From Prorocentrum cordatum (taxonomy: Eukaryota > Sar > Dinophyceae > Prorocentrales > Prorocentraceae): 64,000 bases of DNA. This document shows positions 11,596-21,617 of the stretch, one piece after another; positions within the stretch are counted from its first letter, which is position 1, and every line of letters starts with the position of its first letter. The position numbers and the translations under genes were made by a program. The notes under the pieces are model-generated. The model did not search any database and was not told the origin of the DNA. It saw only the letters and a list, made by a program, of their open reading frames with translations. The DNA lies in the NCBI GenBank assembly GCA_963575745.1, contig CAUYUJ010019337.1, positions 568,287-632,286 of the forward strand, given 5' to 3'.

Positions 11596-12530
11596 CCTCT
11601 GGTGTTGCTCGGCGAAGTGTTGGAAGCGAATGTGGTGCCCGATGCCATCTCCTACAGCGCTGCAGGGCCAGGGTGTTTTAGAGGAGCCAGCTGGAGACGG
11701 GGGCATGATTGCCGCTGCACGACACGCGGCAATCACGGCGACCGGAGAAACCGCATAGTGGTAGCTGGTTTTGGCGCTGCTCGGCGAGAAATAGGAAGCG
11801 AAACAGCAATCAGAGGCATCGAGCTCTGGAACTTGTTTGTGGGATGCAGCAATCGACACGGGGACCCCATTAAATTAGCTATAACGCGGTGGTCACCGCA
11901 TGCAGGATAGCGATTTATGGCAATGGACAGTGTTGTAGCCCAGCGGGCCCGCGGGAGGTGTAGTGGGAGCCCGATTTCATGAATCACCGCGCTGGGATTC
12001 GAACGTGCGGGAAGATTATGAACTATATACAGTAACGGAGCACCATTACCACAGCGCCGGGATCTGCGCGCGCGAGAAGGGCGAGCCGCAGCAGCAGGCA
12101 GCAGGCACTGGCGATGCTGCTCAGCGTGAAGTGGGAGGCAACGATCCAGGAGACATGGGAGGTGAACTGGAGCCCGCCGTCTCCAGCCACAACGTTCGGG
12201 TCAGAGGTCTGGTACTTTTCGGGAACACGTGGGAGACGATACCCATGCCAAACGTCACCGGCTGCAGCGCCAGAAGTGGCACGTGCGCGGCAGGCTGGCT
12301 GTCCCAATGGGCTATGGGGTTGCCCAGCGGGATGCTGAGGGCCAATTTGGAACCGGATGGGAAGCGTGGGGAAGTCCTCAGATACAGCGATTGTGCGTGT
12401 GCAATAAAAGAAGGCAACGCGTGTGAGAACGGAGTTGCTGGTGGTTTTGGTGTTCGTCGGCACGATGTGGGCAGCGAGGCCGGGTACCAACGCGATCTCA
12501 GCTACAATGGTGGAGCAGGGCATTCCCGCC
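11590..12530 (+). pseudogene. Decayed pentatricopeptide-repeat (PPR) gene
   Basis: PPR proteins are helical-repeat RNA-binding proteins, mostly of organelles, and are a very large family in dinoflagellates. On the plus strand, frames spaced along this stretch encode recognisable pieces: 'LLGEVLEANVVPDAISYSA' at about 11,605-11,661; 'HYHSAGICAREKGEPQQQ' at about 12,045-12,100; 'LAMLLSVKWEATI' at about 12,106-12,145 in a shifted frame; and 'QWAMGLPSGMLRANLEPDG' at about 12,305-12,360. These match the dinoflagellate consensus pattern LLSEMxEAxxxPDxISYSAxISACEKGEQWQxA in the right order. The pieces lie in different frames, separated by stops and non-PPR sequence, so this is either a degenerate copy or exons of an intron-containing gene. 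I favour decay. No start codon or terminator can be assigned. Confidence 0.55.
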
Positions 12531-13252
12531 TTGTGAGGGTTGGGCGCCCAGCTCCAATTGCCAGGCGCCGCTCGTCGACCAGCCAATCCCTGGCTTCACG
12601 GCGGGCGGGGGTTGGGGGGCACGGGCGGCAAAATTCCCCAAGGGCATAGATTTTGGGAGAACCGATGGCCACACGAGCTCCACATCGAACACAAAACAAA
12701 AGCCGCGAACGCTGGACCTTCTGGCCGTCACATTCGAAGAGGGCCCACTCCCCACCGTCCCATCGGCAGCAGCAGCAGCACCACCACCCCCGGCAGGCCC
12801 CCGGTCCGCTTGAGCTGCTCCACAGCTAGGGCGCGGGCCTGGAGCATGGGCGACGGGTCACACTGGGCCCCTGGCTTCAAAAGCGCCTCAACACTCGCAG
12901 GGCTCCGAACGACGGCCAAACAACGAGTGCACTGCAATGCGGAAGAGCCAGGAGCCAAGGGAGGGAGGAAGAGGAGGGGGAGGGGGAGGAAGGAGGATGA
13001 TGACGACGAGATGAAAATGAGGATGAGGATGATGAAGAGGGGGAGGAGGATGAGGGAGGCAGGCAGGCAAGCAGGCAAGAAGGGAAGGAGGACAGAGAAG
13101 AAGAAGGATGGCGGGGGCTGAAGGGCCGACAGACTGGCCCCCGGCAGGCGACGAGGCAGTCGTGCGGGCTACCGGCCTGGTTGGCTGAAAGGCCCACTTG
13201 CCGGACCCCGGGAAGCAGGAGGGCCCCATGGGGGGGCGCCTCAATGGTGCGG
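12530..13252. other. No recognisable gene; GA-rich block at the end
   Basis: Short overlapping frames on both strands show no recognisable domain. 12,955-13,125 is a purine (GGA/GATGA) low-complexity block. A minus-strand frame at about 12,730-12,960 could be a decayed exon, but nothing identifies it. Confidence 0.5.
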
Positions 13253-13549
13253 CCGTTGTTGTTGTAGTCCGGGGAATCAACAACGCATTTTGACCCCGAC
13301 AACATTGTGAGGAAGTCTCAAGCGGGAGCGCCGTTCCCGAGTACATTCGGAGGAAGTCTCAGACGGGAGGGGGGGTACGCGGGAGCCGTTGTTGTTGTAG
13401 TCCTGGGGGCCAGAGGCCCAGTGTGACCAGGAAGACTTTCCATTTCAAAAAACAAGGTGCAAGCGTCGAGGGGCACACATTGACTGCGAAATGACAACAT
13501 GCACCGGTGAGGGGGGTCAACTATAATTAATCTTCAGAAACGAGAGTTC

Positions 13550-13609
<60 letters not shown>

Positions 13610-13854
13610 CATTTTAAGACTGTTCGCCCTGATCTGCTCGAGTGTCCTGACGCCTATTTCCCAGACCCTCGATACCCGCACTCTTCTTATTCGATCGAAC
13701 CCTTTTGGGGGGTATACCTTTCTTCCCTGCAGGCCGGGCCCCGGCAAACGGCGGGGCGGCCGCGGACCGTCGGCCTGGCCAGCGGCAGCGCTGATCGGCG
13801 GGGCGGCCGCGGACCGTCGACCCAACCCCAAGAGGAACGGACAGGGGACCGACC

Positions 13855-13885
<31 letters not shown>

Positions 13886-14811
13886 CGACGTCGACGACGA
13901 CGGCGACGACGACCACGGCGACGACGACGACGAGCGAAAGCGAGAGCGAAAGAGAACGACAGCAGGCCACAAGGACACGAAGTAGACCACGAAGGACAAC
14001 AGCGGGGACACGAAGGGAATGCGCATGGGGCCACGAAGAGCGCGAACGAGCGGGGGCCACGAAGGGCAGATAATGCGGGGCCACAGAGCAACGATGGGGT
14101 CACTGAGGGTAGCAACTGGGCCACGTAGGACAAATGCATATGGGGCCACCATGGGCGCGAACGAACGGGGGCCACGAAGGGCATACATACATGGGGCCAC
14201 GAGGGGCAGCGAGGGGGCCACGAAGGAATGCAACGGGGCCACGAAGGGCAGCGAGGGGCCACGAAGGGCTGCAACGTGGCCACGAAGGGCTGCGACGGGG
14301 CCACGAAGGGCAGCGAGCGGGCCACGAAGGGCTGCAAAGGGGCCACGAAACAAAGCGAGAGGGGCCACGAAGGACTGCAACGGGGCCACGAAGGGCAGTG
14401 AGGAGGCCACGAAGGGCTGCAACGGGGCCACGAAGGGCAGCGAGGGGGCCACGAAGGGCTGCAACGGGGCCACGAAACAAAGCGAGGGGCCCCGAAGGGC
14501 TGCAACAGAGCCACGAAGGGCAGCGACATCCCGATTCCTATGTAATCTGTGAGGGGGTCCTAAGCGTGAGCGCGACTCCTGGGTGCCTGGGTGTCGGGAG
14601 CGCGGCGCTTGAGTAAATTGCCAGAAATTCCAACGCACAGCCGCTCTTCTTCAGTAAATTGCAAGCAAGTCTCCAGCGAGAGCGCGACTCCAGAGCGCCG
14701 GGAGAATAAATTCTAAGTCCCATCCGAGAGCGCGATTCCTGAATAAAACGCGAGGAAGTCTCGGGCGGGAGAGGGGCGTCCTGGCTAAATTGTGAGGGAA
14801 TCTCAGGCGGG
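13253..14811. repeat. Composite modular repeat, copy 8 (full order)
   Basis: A truncated leader 13,253-13,290, two TCTCGAGCG-type units to 13,387, full leader 13,388-13,550, (CAA)n 13,551-13,608, hairpin module 13,616-13,720, GC module 13,725-13,840, (ACG)n/(GAGCGA)n 13,853-13,965, GGGCCACGAAGGGC array 13,968-14,526, and 'gcgagagcgcgattcctga' units 14,527-14,811. Confidence 0.8.
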
Positions 14812-14977
14812 AGCCGCTGCTGTTGAAAACCGGGGGCCAACGACACAGTTTGACCCTCGAGACGTTCCCTGATCAGAAAACAGGGTGCGAGCCCCTGGTA
14901 GGGCACTTCAATCGAAAAACAATGCGCACCAGACGGGGGGGGGGATCAACAATGATCATTCTTCCGAAATGAGAGCT

Positions 14978-15008
<31 letters not shown>

Positions 15009-15310
15009 CACAACATCCACAACAGCAACAACAACAACAGCAACAACAACAACAATCCTGCACAATGCTTCCACATGTGACAGGCACCCTTCTGGATACC
15101 ACTTCCCATCCTGGACATGTTTCTGGCATGCGGGGCCCGCTATTCCCTCACCCAGATCTCCCGCCCAAGAAAAAATGCCACCACCTCATCCGAGGAGATT
15201 CGACATCCACAGCTCGGACGGCACATCGCCATCGCAATCGCCTGGCGCACGCCCCGCATCTCGGAGGAGGAAAAACAGGACGAGGAGGGGAAGGAAGATG
15301 AGGGAGAGGA
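14812..15310. repeat. Composite modular repeat, copy 9, with second downstream module
   Basis: Leader 14,812-14,980 and (CAA)n to 15,055 are followed not by the hairpin module but by a different module of about 250 bp at 15,060-15,310 ('gcttccacatgtgacaggca' ... 'cgcatctcggagg'). This module recurs at 26,751-26,960 and, more diverged, at 24,925-25,110, each time directly after a trinucleotide microsatellite. Confidence 0.75.
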
Positions 15311-15490
15311 AGACGTAGAGGAGGAGGAGGAGGAGGAAGAGGAGGAGGAGGAGCATGGAGGAGGAAGAGGAAGAGGAAGGAGTAGTTTTACAAGCAATAG
15401 TTGTTGTTATTGTTGTTGTGGTTGTAGCAGTACCAATGTTAGTAGGAGGCGGGGGACGAGGACGAGGAGGAGGACGAGGACGAGGAGGAG
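15310..15490. repeat. GGA-rich and GTT-rich low-complexity block
   Basis: Purine-rich AGG/AAG triplets, a short GTT-rich interval at 15,398-15,430, then more AGG. No gene. Confidence 0.8.
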
Positions 15491-15785
15491 GAGGAGAAAA
15501 GGGCGCCAGTCCAGCGTAAAACGGGAGGACCTCTCGGGCGGAAGCGCTGGTTTTGTCGGGACGGGGGCTGTCGGCGGCGAGCAAGAGCACCGCCTTGAGT
15601 AAAAAAGGGAGGGAGGCTCGAGGTGGAGCGTTGTTGTTGCTGGGGGGCGGCGCCAATGAGAGAAAGAGTAGCGCGCCTGTCCAAGGTAAAACGGGAGGAA
15701 TCTCGAGCGGGAGCGCTGGTTTTGTTGAGACCGCTGCTTACGGCGGCGAGAAAGAGCACCGGCCCTCAGTAAAATATCCCAGTGC
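15490..15785. repeat. Alternating 84/85-bp array, short copy
   Basis: Units begin 'tctcgagcgggagcg' or 'tctcgggcggaagcg' and alternate between two bodies: type 1 ('ttttgtcgggacgggggctg', ending 'gcaccgccttgagtaaaa') and type 2 ('ttgttgttgctggggggcgg', ending 'cctgtccaaggtaaaacggg'). Fuller arrays are at 25,205-26,085 and 27,945-28,240. Confidence 0.8.
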
Positions 15786-16250
15786 GACCCTACCTAGAAG
15801 TTGGAGCCGCTAGAAAAGCCTATATATAGCAGCAGCAATAGTGGATGCTGTGCTGCGCTATGCTATGCTATCCTATGAAATGCTATGATATGGTATGCTA
15901 TGCTATGCTATGCTATGCTATGCGATGCTATGTTGCGTAATGCTCTTCTGGGCTAGGCTAGGCTAGGCTAGGCTATGCTGCGCTATGCTATGTTGCGCTA
16001 TGGTATGATATGATATGCTATGTTTTTGTTTTGCTTTCGTTGTTGCCTTCACTTTTGCCTTTGTTTTTGCTTTTGCTTGGCACCCAGGGAACGCAACTGG
16101 GGGGACCGCGCGTTTGCTTTTACCTTTGCTGTTGCTTTCGCTTGGCTCCCAGGGGACTGGGGAACCGCCCGGGGCGGTTTACACTGCCCGGCCCCTTTAA
16201 GCCAACAGAGCAAGAACCCTTCTAGGCAGAGCCTAGGTAGGGTAAAAGGA
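15777..16250. repeat. CTATG module, uninterrupted copy
   Basis: 'cccagtgcgaccctacctag' at 15,778 is followed by 'gtggatgctgtgctgcgc' (15,839), a (CTATG)n array with CTAGG variants to about 16,030, then 'cactgcccggccc..tttaag' and 'cttctaggcagagcctaggt' (16,215-16,240). The same order occurs at 17,503-17,545 plus 24,280-24,868, where the DIRS-like element lies between the first and second motifs. Confidence 0.8.
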
Positions 16251-16254
16251 AGAC

Positions 16255-16699
16255 GTCTCGAACGGGAGCGTTGTTGTTGTTGGGGTGCCGGTTTTGGCGG
16301 CCCCCCGGACCGCTTGAGAGTGAGCCTCATTTTCAATGAAAATGCAGCCAGCGCCTCGGCGAGAGCGCCAGAGCGCCTGAAAGGGGTCCAACAATAATAA
16401 TTGAATCGTGAACAACAACAGCATCATCATCAACAACAACAGCAATTTTAAGACCGTTCGCCCTTATATGTTCGAGTGTCCAATAACGCGTAGTTCACAA
16501 ACCCTCGATACCCGCCCTCTTCGTCTTCGATTGAACCCCTTTTGGGGGGTATACCTTCCTTCCCTGCAGGCCGGGCCCCGGCAAGCGGCGGGGCGGCCGC
16601 GGACCGTTGGCCTGGCCAGCGGCAGCGCTGATCGGCGGGGCGGCCGCGAACCGTCGACCCGACCCGAAGAGGGACGGACAGGGGACCGACCACGACGAC

Positions 16700-16730
<31 letters not shown>

Positions 16731-17277
16731 TCGAAGACGACGGCGACGACGACGACGATGACGGCGACGACGAGCGAAAGCGAGAGCGAGAGAAAACGAT
16801 GGCAGGGCCACGAAGGGCACGAAGTAGGCCACGAAGGGCGACAGCGGGGACACGAAGGGAATGCGTGAGCGCGAACGAACGGGGGCCACGAAGTGCAAAT
16901 AATGCGGGGCCACAGAGGGCAACTATGGGGCCACTGAGGGTAGCAACTGGGCCACGTAGGACAGTGAGGGGGACACAAATGGCGACAGCGGGGCCACGAG
17001 GGGCACGCACATGGGGCCACAATGGGCGCGACTCCTGGGTGCCTGGGTGTCGGGAGCGCGGCGCTTGGGCAAATTGCAGGAAATTCCAACGCAAGGTCAT
17101 TCTTCAGTAAGTTGCAAGCAAGTCTCCAGCGAGAGCGCGACTCCAGAGCGCCGGGGGAGCGATTCCTGAATAAATTGTAAGAAATTCCCAAGCGAGAGCG
17201 CGACTCCTGAATAAAATGCGAGGAAGTCTCGGGCGCGAGCGGGGGTCCTGGCTAAATTGCAAGGAGGTCTCAAGCGG
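16255..17277. repeat. Composite modular repeat, copy 10 (leader type 2)
   Basis: Leader type 2 16,266-16,415 ('gttgttgttgttggggtgcc' ... 'gtccaacaataataattg'), a short CAA/CAT tract to 16,445, hairpin module 16,447-16,555, GC module 16,558-16,672, (ACG)n/(GAGCGA)n 16,688-16,800, GGGCCACGAAGGGC array 16,800-17,025, and TCTCGAGCG-type units 17,030-17,277. Confidence 0.8.
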
Positions 17278-17441
17278 GAGCCGTTGTTGTTGTAACCCGG
17301 GGCCCAGGGGCCCAGTTTGACCAGGAAGACTTTCCCTGTCAAAAAGCAGGGTGCGAGCGTCGAGGGGCACACTTTGATTGAGAAACAACAGTATGCACCG
17401 ATGGGGGATCAACAATAATTACTCTTCATAAATGAGAATTC

Positions 17442-17498
<57 letters not shown>

Positions 17499-17500
17499 TA
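17278..17500. repeat. Composite modular repeat, copy 11 (leader and CAA only)
   Basis: Leader 17,278-17,440 and (CAA)n 17,441-17,497, then directly 'cccagtgcgaccctacctag', the start of the CTATG module interrupted by the DIRS-like element. Confidence 0.8.
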
Positions 17501-17545
17501 TCCCAGTGCGACCCTACCTAGGAGTTGGCGCCCCTAGGAAAGCAA

Positions 17546-17750
17546 CCCAAACTCACCTGCCCTCGCTCACTCTCTGACCCCAGCAGCACGCGCGAGACGA
17601 TTGTTTAGGTGCCTGAACGGTCTTACTCTGTCACACAGAAACACCCGCCCCTCACTCTTACCCTCAACTACAAGCCTCTTTTCTCCCGCTCTCCGCGGAC
17701 TCTCGTTGGGCAATTCCGCACAGCTGCGAGGGGGGGGGTCGCCTGCCCCC
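17546..17750 (-). repeat. DIRS-like split repeat B2 (3' terminus)
   Basis: A 205-bp direct copy of 20,418-20,620, from 'cccaaactcacctgccctcg' to 'gcctgccccc'. It marks the 3' end of the element and lies just downstream of the YR stop codon. Confidence 0.9.
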
Positions 17751-17780
17751 CCCCGATCAGCTGCCCGCTCAGGAGAAAAT

Positions 17781-19740
17781 TCAAACTACTGCATTCGCGA
17801 CTGCAGCATCACCAGCCTCCGTGTCGCTGTCAGAATTCACGGCTCTATCGAACAAGACCTGTTGCTCGACTACGTCGATGTCGACATATATGAGAAACTG
17901 CGATGATTTCCACTCGCCTGCTGCCAATATGGCACCTAGGGACTCGCCCTGACTTGCCAATTCAGTTGCTCTCCCTGCCCGGAACGACTTCAGGGATAAT
18001 GCAGCCGCTCCTGGTACCAATGCCAGGGTGAGAAATCGCCGCAAAGCGCTGACAAAGACGCTGCCGCTGAAACTAAACAATCTCTGACCGCAAACTCTGC
18101 TTTGTAAGAACGCTCCTATCCTGTGCACAGGGCACAGGCGTTCGCCTGTACGAGTACACGAACACTTTCTGGCGAGATGGGAGCCGGCTGGAAGGTGCTT
18201 CCTTCGCCGGAAAAGCAGGTGCAATGCTCCGTCTGCAATCCAGACTGAAGAATGCCTCCCTGCCGGCAACGCACCTTCCTCCCGCGCAGTTCCAGCTTCC
18301 AGCGGGATTCCCTCTGACTGACCTCTCAAAAGAAACGCCCAGCTGATTATCACTAGCTCCTGGAAGCCATCTTGCACGTTCGCTGCGACAGCAAGCTGCA
18401 CTACTTTGTTCAGGATTGGCGATGTGAGCAGTTGCGAGACTCTGGCTGGCCCACTTGTGAACCGCATAGCTCTCTTATTTACTCCTGCCAGGGTCTGCTT
18501 CACCTCCTCGCCATACCATGAAACGTCCAGGCCCAAGTGGACGCAGGTCCACCTCACGTACCCGACGTAGTTGCTGGCTGTTTTCCCCGACCGGAAAATT
18601 GCCAGAAACTCGCACGCCTGGGCCTCTGAGCGCGGCGGTAGGGTAGCACAAGCTGGAAGCCCCTGAATATGGACTGCGAAGGCGTGCCAGGCACGGAGGG
18701 CACTTGAGACACTTGCTAGCGATGCTCTAGCCGACTCCATTTTAAGGAGCCTCGCTCTCTCTTGGGGCACACTCAAAGGATTACCTCCCTGTTCCCTCGC
18801 AGCCTTCAACTTATTGATGACCTCCATGGGTCTCGCTCCCTGGTCCAGGTCCGTGATGCCCTTGCCTTTCAGCTCTGCTAGAACATGGCTTTCAAGTTCC
18901 TGCACTACCTGCGGTGATACAAAGCCAACGAAACTCTCAGCAGATGACGTCGCTGGCCGGGCCTGCGCTCCTGCGTGGCTCAGCTGCGCCGTCGGCTGCA
19001 CCAGTGACGCACGTGCCAGCAAGCGCTCCAACGCAGCCTGAAGCACCGGCGAGTCCGCGACTCCTTTGAGCTCGGCGGCCGTCAAACCACCCAGATGAGT
19101 GACGTGGTTGAAAAAAAAACAATGTGAGTATGAGCCCTAGACGCGGGCGTACATGACGCGGCAGCGGCGGCGAGTCCATCTCTTCTAGCACATCTGACCA
19201 TACGTTCACCGCGCAGAGGAAAGATTCGTTCTTGAACCCTTTCAACTCGCCCCGCAAATCTGCTCGCATTATGTCCAGCGCATCAGTCCCTCTGACGTCC
19301 AAGAGCAATTTCTGCTTCAACACCCTAGCAAATATTACTGCGCGGGGGTGCGGCGACCGTCTCCAAAGGGACGCATCCGCCACAAGGTGGCCAATTCCCG
19401 TTACTGCCAGAATCTGCCTCGTCACCTTCAGTTGGCCCAAGGACTTCAGCAATGGGAACATCCGAAGATGGTCGCCTCGCACGAGCGCCGCAAGGACTTG
19501 GTCTCTCAGGGCAAACGCCCTAGCACATTCATGCGGACAGTCAACCCGCGACGCGATGTCTTTGGACCTTTTGGGGGGTAAGACACCTGCTGCACGAAGT
19601 TGCGTGGTAGACCACCTCGCTTCTCCAGCCGGCGCGGCACTGCGTTCGCGGCTGCTCTTGGACATCTCTGGCTGCTCAGCGCACCACCTCGAATGAACAA
19701 GAAAACAGATGACTGCTGCCCTTGCCCATATGGAACACAT
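17781..19740 (-). pseudogene. Tyrosine recombinase (YR) of the DIRS-like element, one frameshift
   Basis: The recombinase would integrate the circular double-stranded DNA intermediate. The downstream frame (19,085-17,781, 434 codons, opening without an ATG) has the catalytic signature: Arg at residue 254 in 'FLLRGQSEG', Lys-x-x-Arg at 366-369 in 'LKSFRAGRAT' (Lys where His is commoner), Trp392 in 'GEWKSS', and the nucleophile Tyr400 in 'FLIYVD'. The upstream frame (ATG at 19,740, or a second at 19,665) carries a segment at residues about 96-148 ('LLKSLGQLKVTRQILAVTGI' and onwards) that resembles the TFIIS N-terminal/LW domain. The two frames meet at a run of nine A (19,111-19,119; nine U in the transcript), where a one-nucleotide change restores continuity. 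This may be decay, a sequencing error in a homopolymer, or slippage. It lies between repeats A2 and B2, downstream of and co-oriented with RT. Confidence 0.75.
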
Positions 19741-20363
19741 GAACGAGGGGGCGGGCGGGCGGCAAGTTTCCGCGCAACGCCCTGTGAGCCACCTGGGCCC
19801 AGATGGCTACGGACCCTGCGTTGCAGACCACAAGACGCCTGCTCTCTCCGGGTGTGAGGACACCTGCCAACAGGGATCGGGCCCAGACATCCTGGCGCAA
19901 CCAAGATGCCGAGAGCACCTGGTCGATGGGACGGGGTCAAAAAGCTCCAGGGCCCACGACAAACGACCGCGCACCAGCGCACCCTGCCGACTGGGGCGGG
20001 CACAAAAAAACGACCACGCACCAGCTGGAAGGTGCAGGGCCCCCTCCACGAGCGGCGCCGTCAAGACGACCCACAGCACCGACGAAGGCAGAAGAAGAGC
20101 CTCCTGGGGACGGGGTCGATAGCTCCGGGGCGCGCAAAACGACAGAGGGACCACCGTCCTCGCGCCCGCTCTGCTCTGGAGGCCTGTGCGCTGACTGCTC
20201 GCTACGTCCACCTGCCGCTTTCGGGTCAGGCGCAGAAGACGACCGAGGGGGGGAAGGACGAAAAGGGGGAGGGAAACCGGCTCAAGGCGCAAACGGGGAC
20301 GAGTCAAACCCCCTTCGCCGGAGCTCAGGCTGCCTGCTCCAGCCCCCCAGTCGCCGTTACGAC

Positions 20364-20418
20364 AGAGTGTTCGTTGTCATGCTCATTTGGGCAAGCACCC
20401 AACGAGTTGGGTTTCCGC
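20364..20418 (-). repeat. DIRS-like split repeat A2 (internal)
   Basis: 55 bp, identical to 24,177-24,231. It contains the short inverted pair 'acccaacgagttgggt', which can form a small hairpin. Confidence 0.9.
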
Positions 20419-20620
20419 CCAAACTCACCTGCCCTCGCTCACTCTCTGACCCCAGCAGCACGCGCGAGACGATTGTTTAGGTGCCTGAACGGTCTTACTC
20501 TGTCACACAGAAACACCCGCCCCTCACTCTTACCCTCAACTACAAGCCTCTTTTCCCCCGCTCTCCACGGACTCTCGCTGGGCAATTCCGCGCAGCTGCG
20601 AGGGGGGGTCGCTTGCCCCC
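20418..20620 (-). repeat. DIRS-like split repeat B1 (internal)
   Basis: A 203-bp copy of the B2 terminus, directly abutting A2. B1A2 together form the internal junction expected for templating a circular intermediate in split-repeat YR elements. Confidence 0.9.
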
Positions 20621-20729
20621 AACGCTGCCGACCCCAACGCTGCCTCAGAAGAGCCATCACAACAACTGTTCCTGTTTCAATCAGACGGATCACAAAAGGA
20701 AAGAGACCGGCATGATTATTTTCCGCCGG

Positions 20730-21617
20730 TCACAAAATGTCCCAGTCCCATGTGTTCAGGAGCCACTTGGGCACGGTTGGCTCTACAAACTTAGCTGACA
20801 GCTGATTTATCATGCTAAGATCATTGCGAGATGGGCCATCTGCCAAATTCGCTTCCGATTCTACTCTCCCTAACTGGAGAGATATGTCCCTGGATGCCAT
20901 GTCCAGCCATGTCATTCCTACGCCAAAATTCAACTCTGGAGCGCGGCCGCTCCCGTTGATCAGCGCATGGAGTACGCCATCGTTGCAAATGAACTCCATG
21001 ACCATTGCCTCTGCGATACCAAAGCTATGATAACCGAGAACGAAACCAAGGAACTCTTGGTAACCTATCTGGTTGTCGTCTCTGTCCAGCAGTAAAGCCC
21101 AGATCTGCGGAGGAACTGCGGCGCGCGTCCACAACCAGGTGCAGTGGCCCCCTGGCTCATGGAGCGCTGCCACTGCAGCAGTGCACCGAGATTCCCCCGA
21201 CGCGTCTGTGAACATCGCGACCCTGCGCCTCCGGGACTCCTCCGCAAACCGGCGATGTGGAGGGCGTAGGACGAAGTAGTGCTCCCAGAACAGATTTGCT
21301 CGCCTCAGCAATGGTGGCATACCCGGGAGAGGCGCGAAGGCCTGCGCGAAGCACGGATTAACGAAAGCCCTTCCTACCTTGCACCTGGACGATGTGATTG
21401 CTGACCCTAAACGACCCGCAGTACGGATAGCTTCATGCGGCTGCACACATCCAAGTTGAAGCTGAATTTCAAGGTCCCTGAACCACCGCCGTGCTTTGTC
21501 CTGAGCTACGGTGGATGACACTGCTCCATCTTCCAAATATACCTCTACTACCGCACCCAAAACGGGTAGCACGAGAGCATCGCCCACGTCCTTGGCTGGA
21601 TCTGTAACGAGCCCCAA
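20730..21617 (-). CDS. RT connection and RNase H of the DIRS-like element
   Basis: A 295-codon frame continuing the RT. The segment 'RLGSAITSSRCKVGRAFVNP' at residues 69-88 is the RT/RNase H connection seen in DIRS elements. The RNase H catalytic acidic residues appear in order: D138 in 'MFTDASGE', E188 in 'YQEFLG', D213 in 'FICNDGVLHA', D260 in 'EANLADGPSR'. The last motif is typical of DIRS and related YR elements. RNase H degrades the RNA template during cDNA synthesis. The frame overlaps the RT frame by about 70 bp at 21,548-21,617, so a frameshift separates RT from RNase H here. It ends about 110 bp before repeat B1. Confidence 0.8.
   Translation of the reverse strand: MGLVTDPAKDVGDALVLPVLGAVVEVYLEDGAVSSTVAQDKARRWFRDLEIQLQLGCVQPHEAIRTAGRLGSAITSSRCKVGRAFVNPCFAQAFAPLPGMPPLLRRANLFWEHYFVLRPPHRRFAEESRRRRVAMFTDASGESRCTAAVAALHEPGGHCTWLWTRAAVPPQIWALLLDRDDNQIGYQEFLGFVLGYHSFGIAEAMVMEFICNDGVLHALINGSGRAPELNFGVGMTWLDMASRDISLQLGRVESEANLADGPSRNDLSMINQLSAKFVEPTVPKWLLNTWDWDIL

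Noticed and set aside
11930-12010. tRNA-like A box (tagcccagcggg, 11,936) and B box (ggattcgaac, 11,995)
   Set aside because: The T-stem and acceptor stem do not pair and the spacing is too long, so no cloverleaf forms. It is likely coincidence or a very old SINE remnant.
4738-17025. Repetitive frames of GATKGSEG / RAATGPRRA type and their minus-strand counterparts
   Set aside because: By-products of the GGGCCACGAAGGGC array, open in several frames on both strands.
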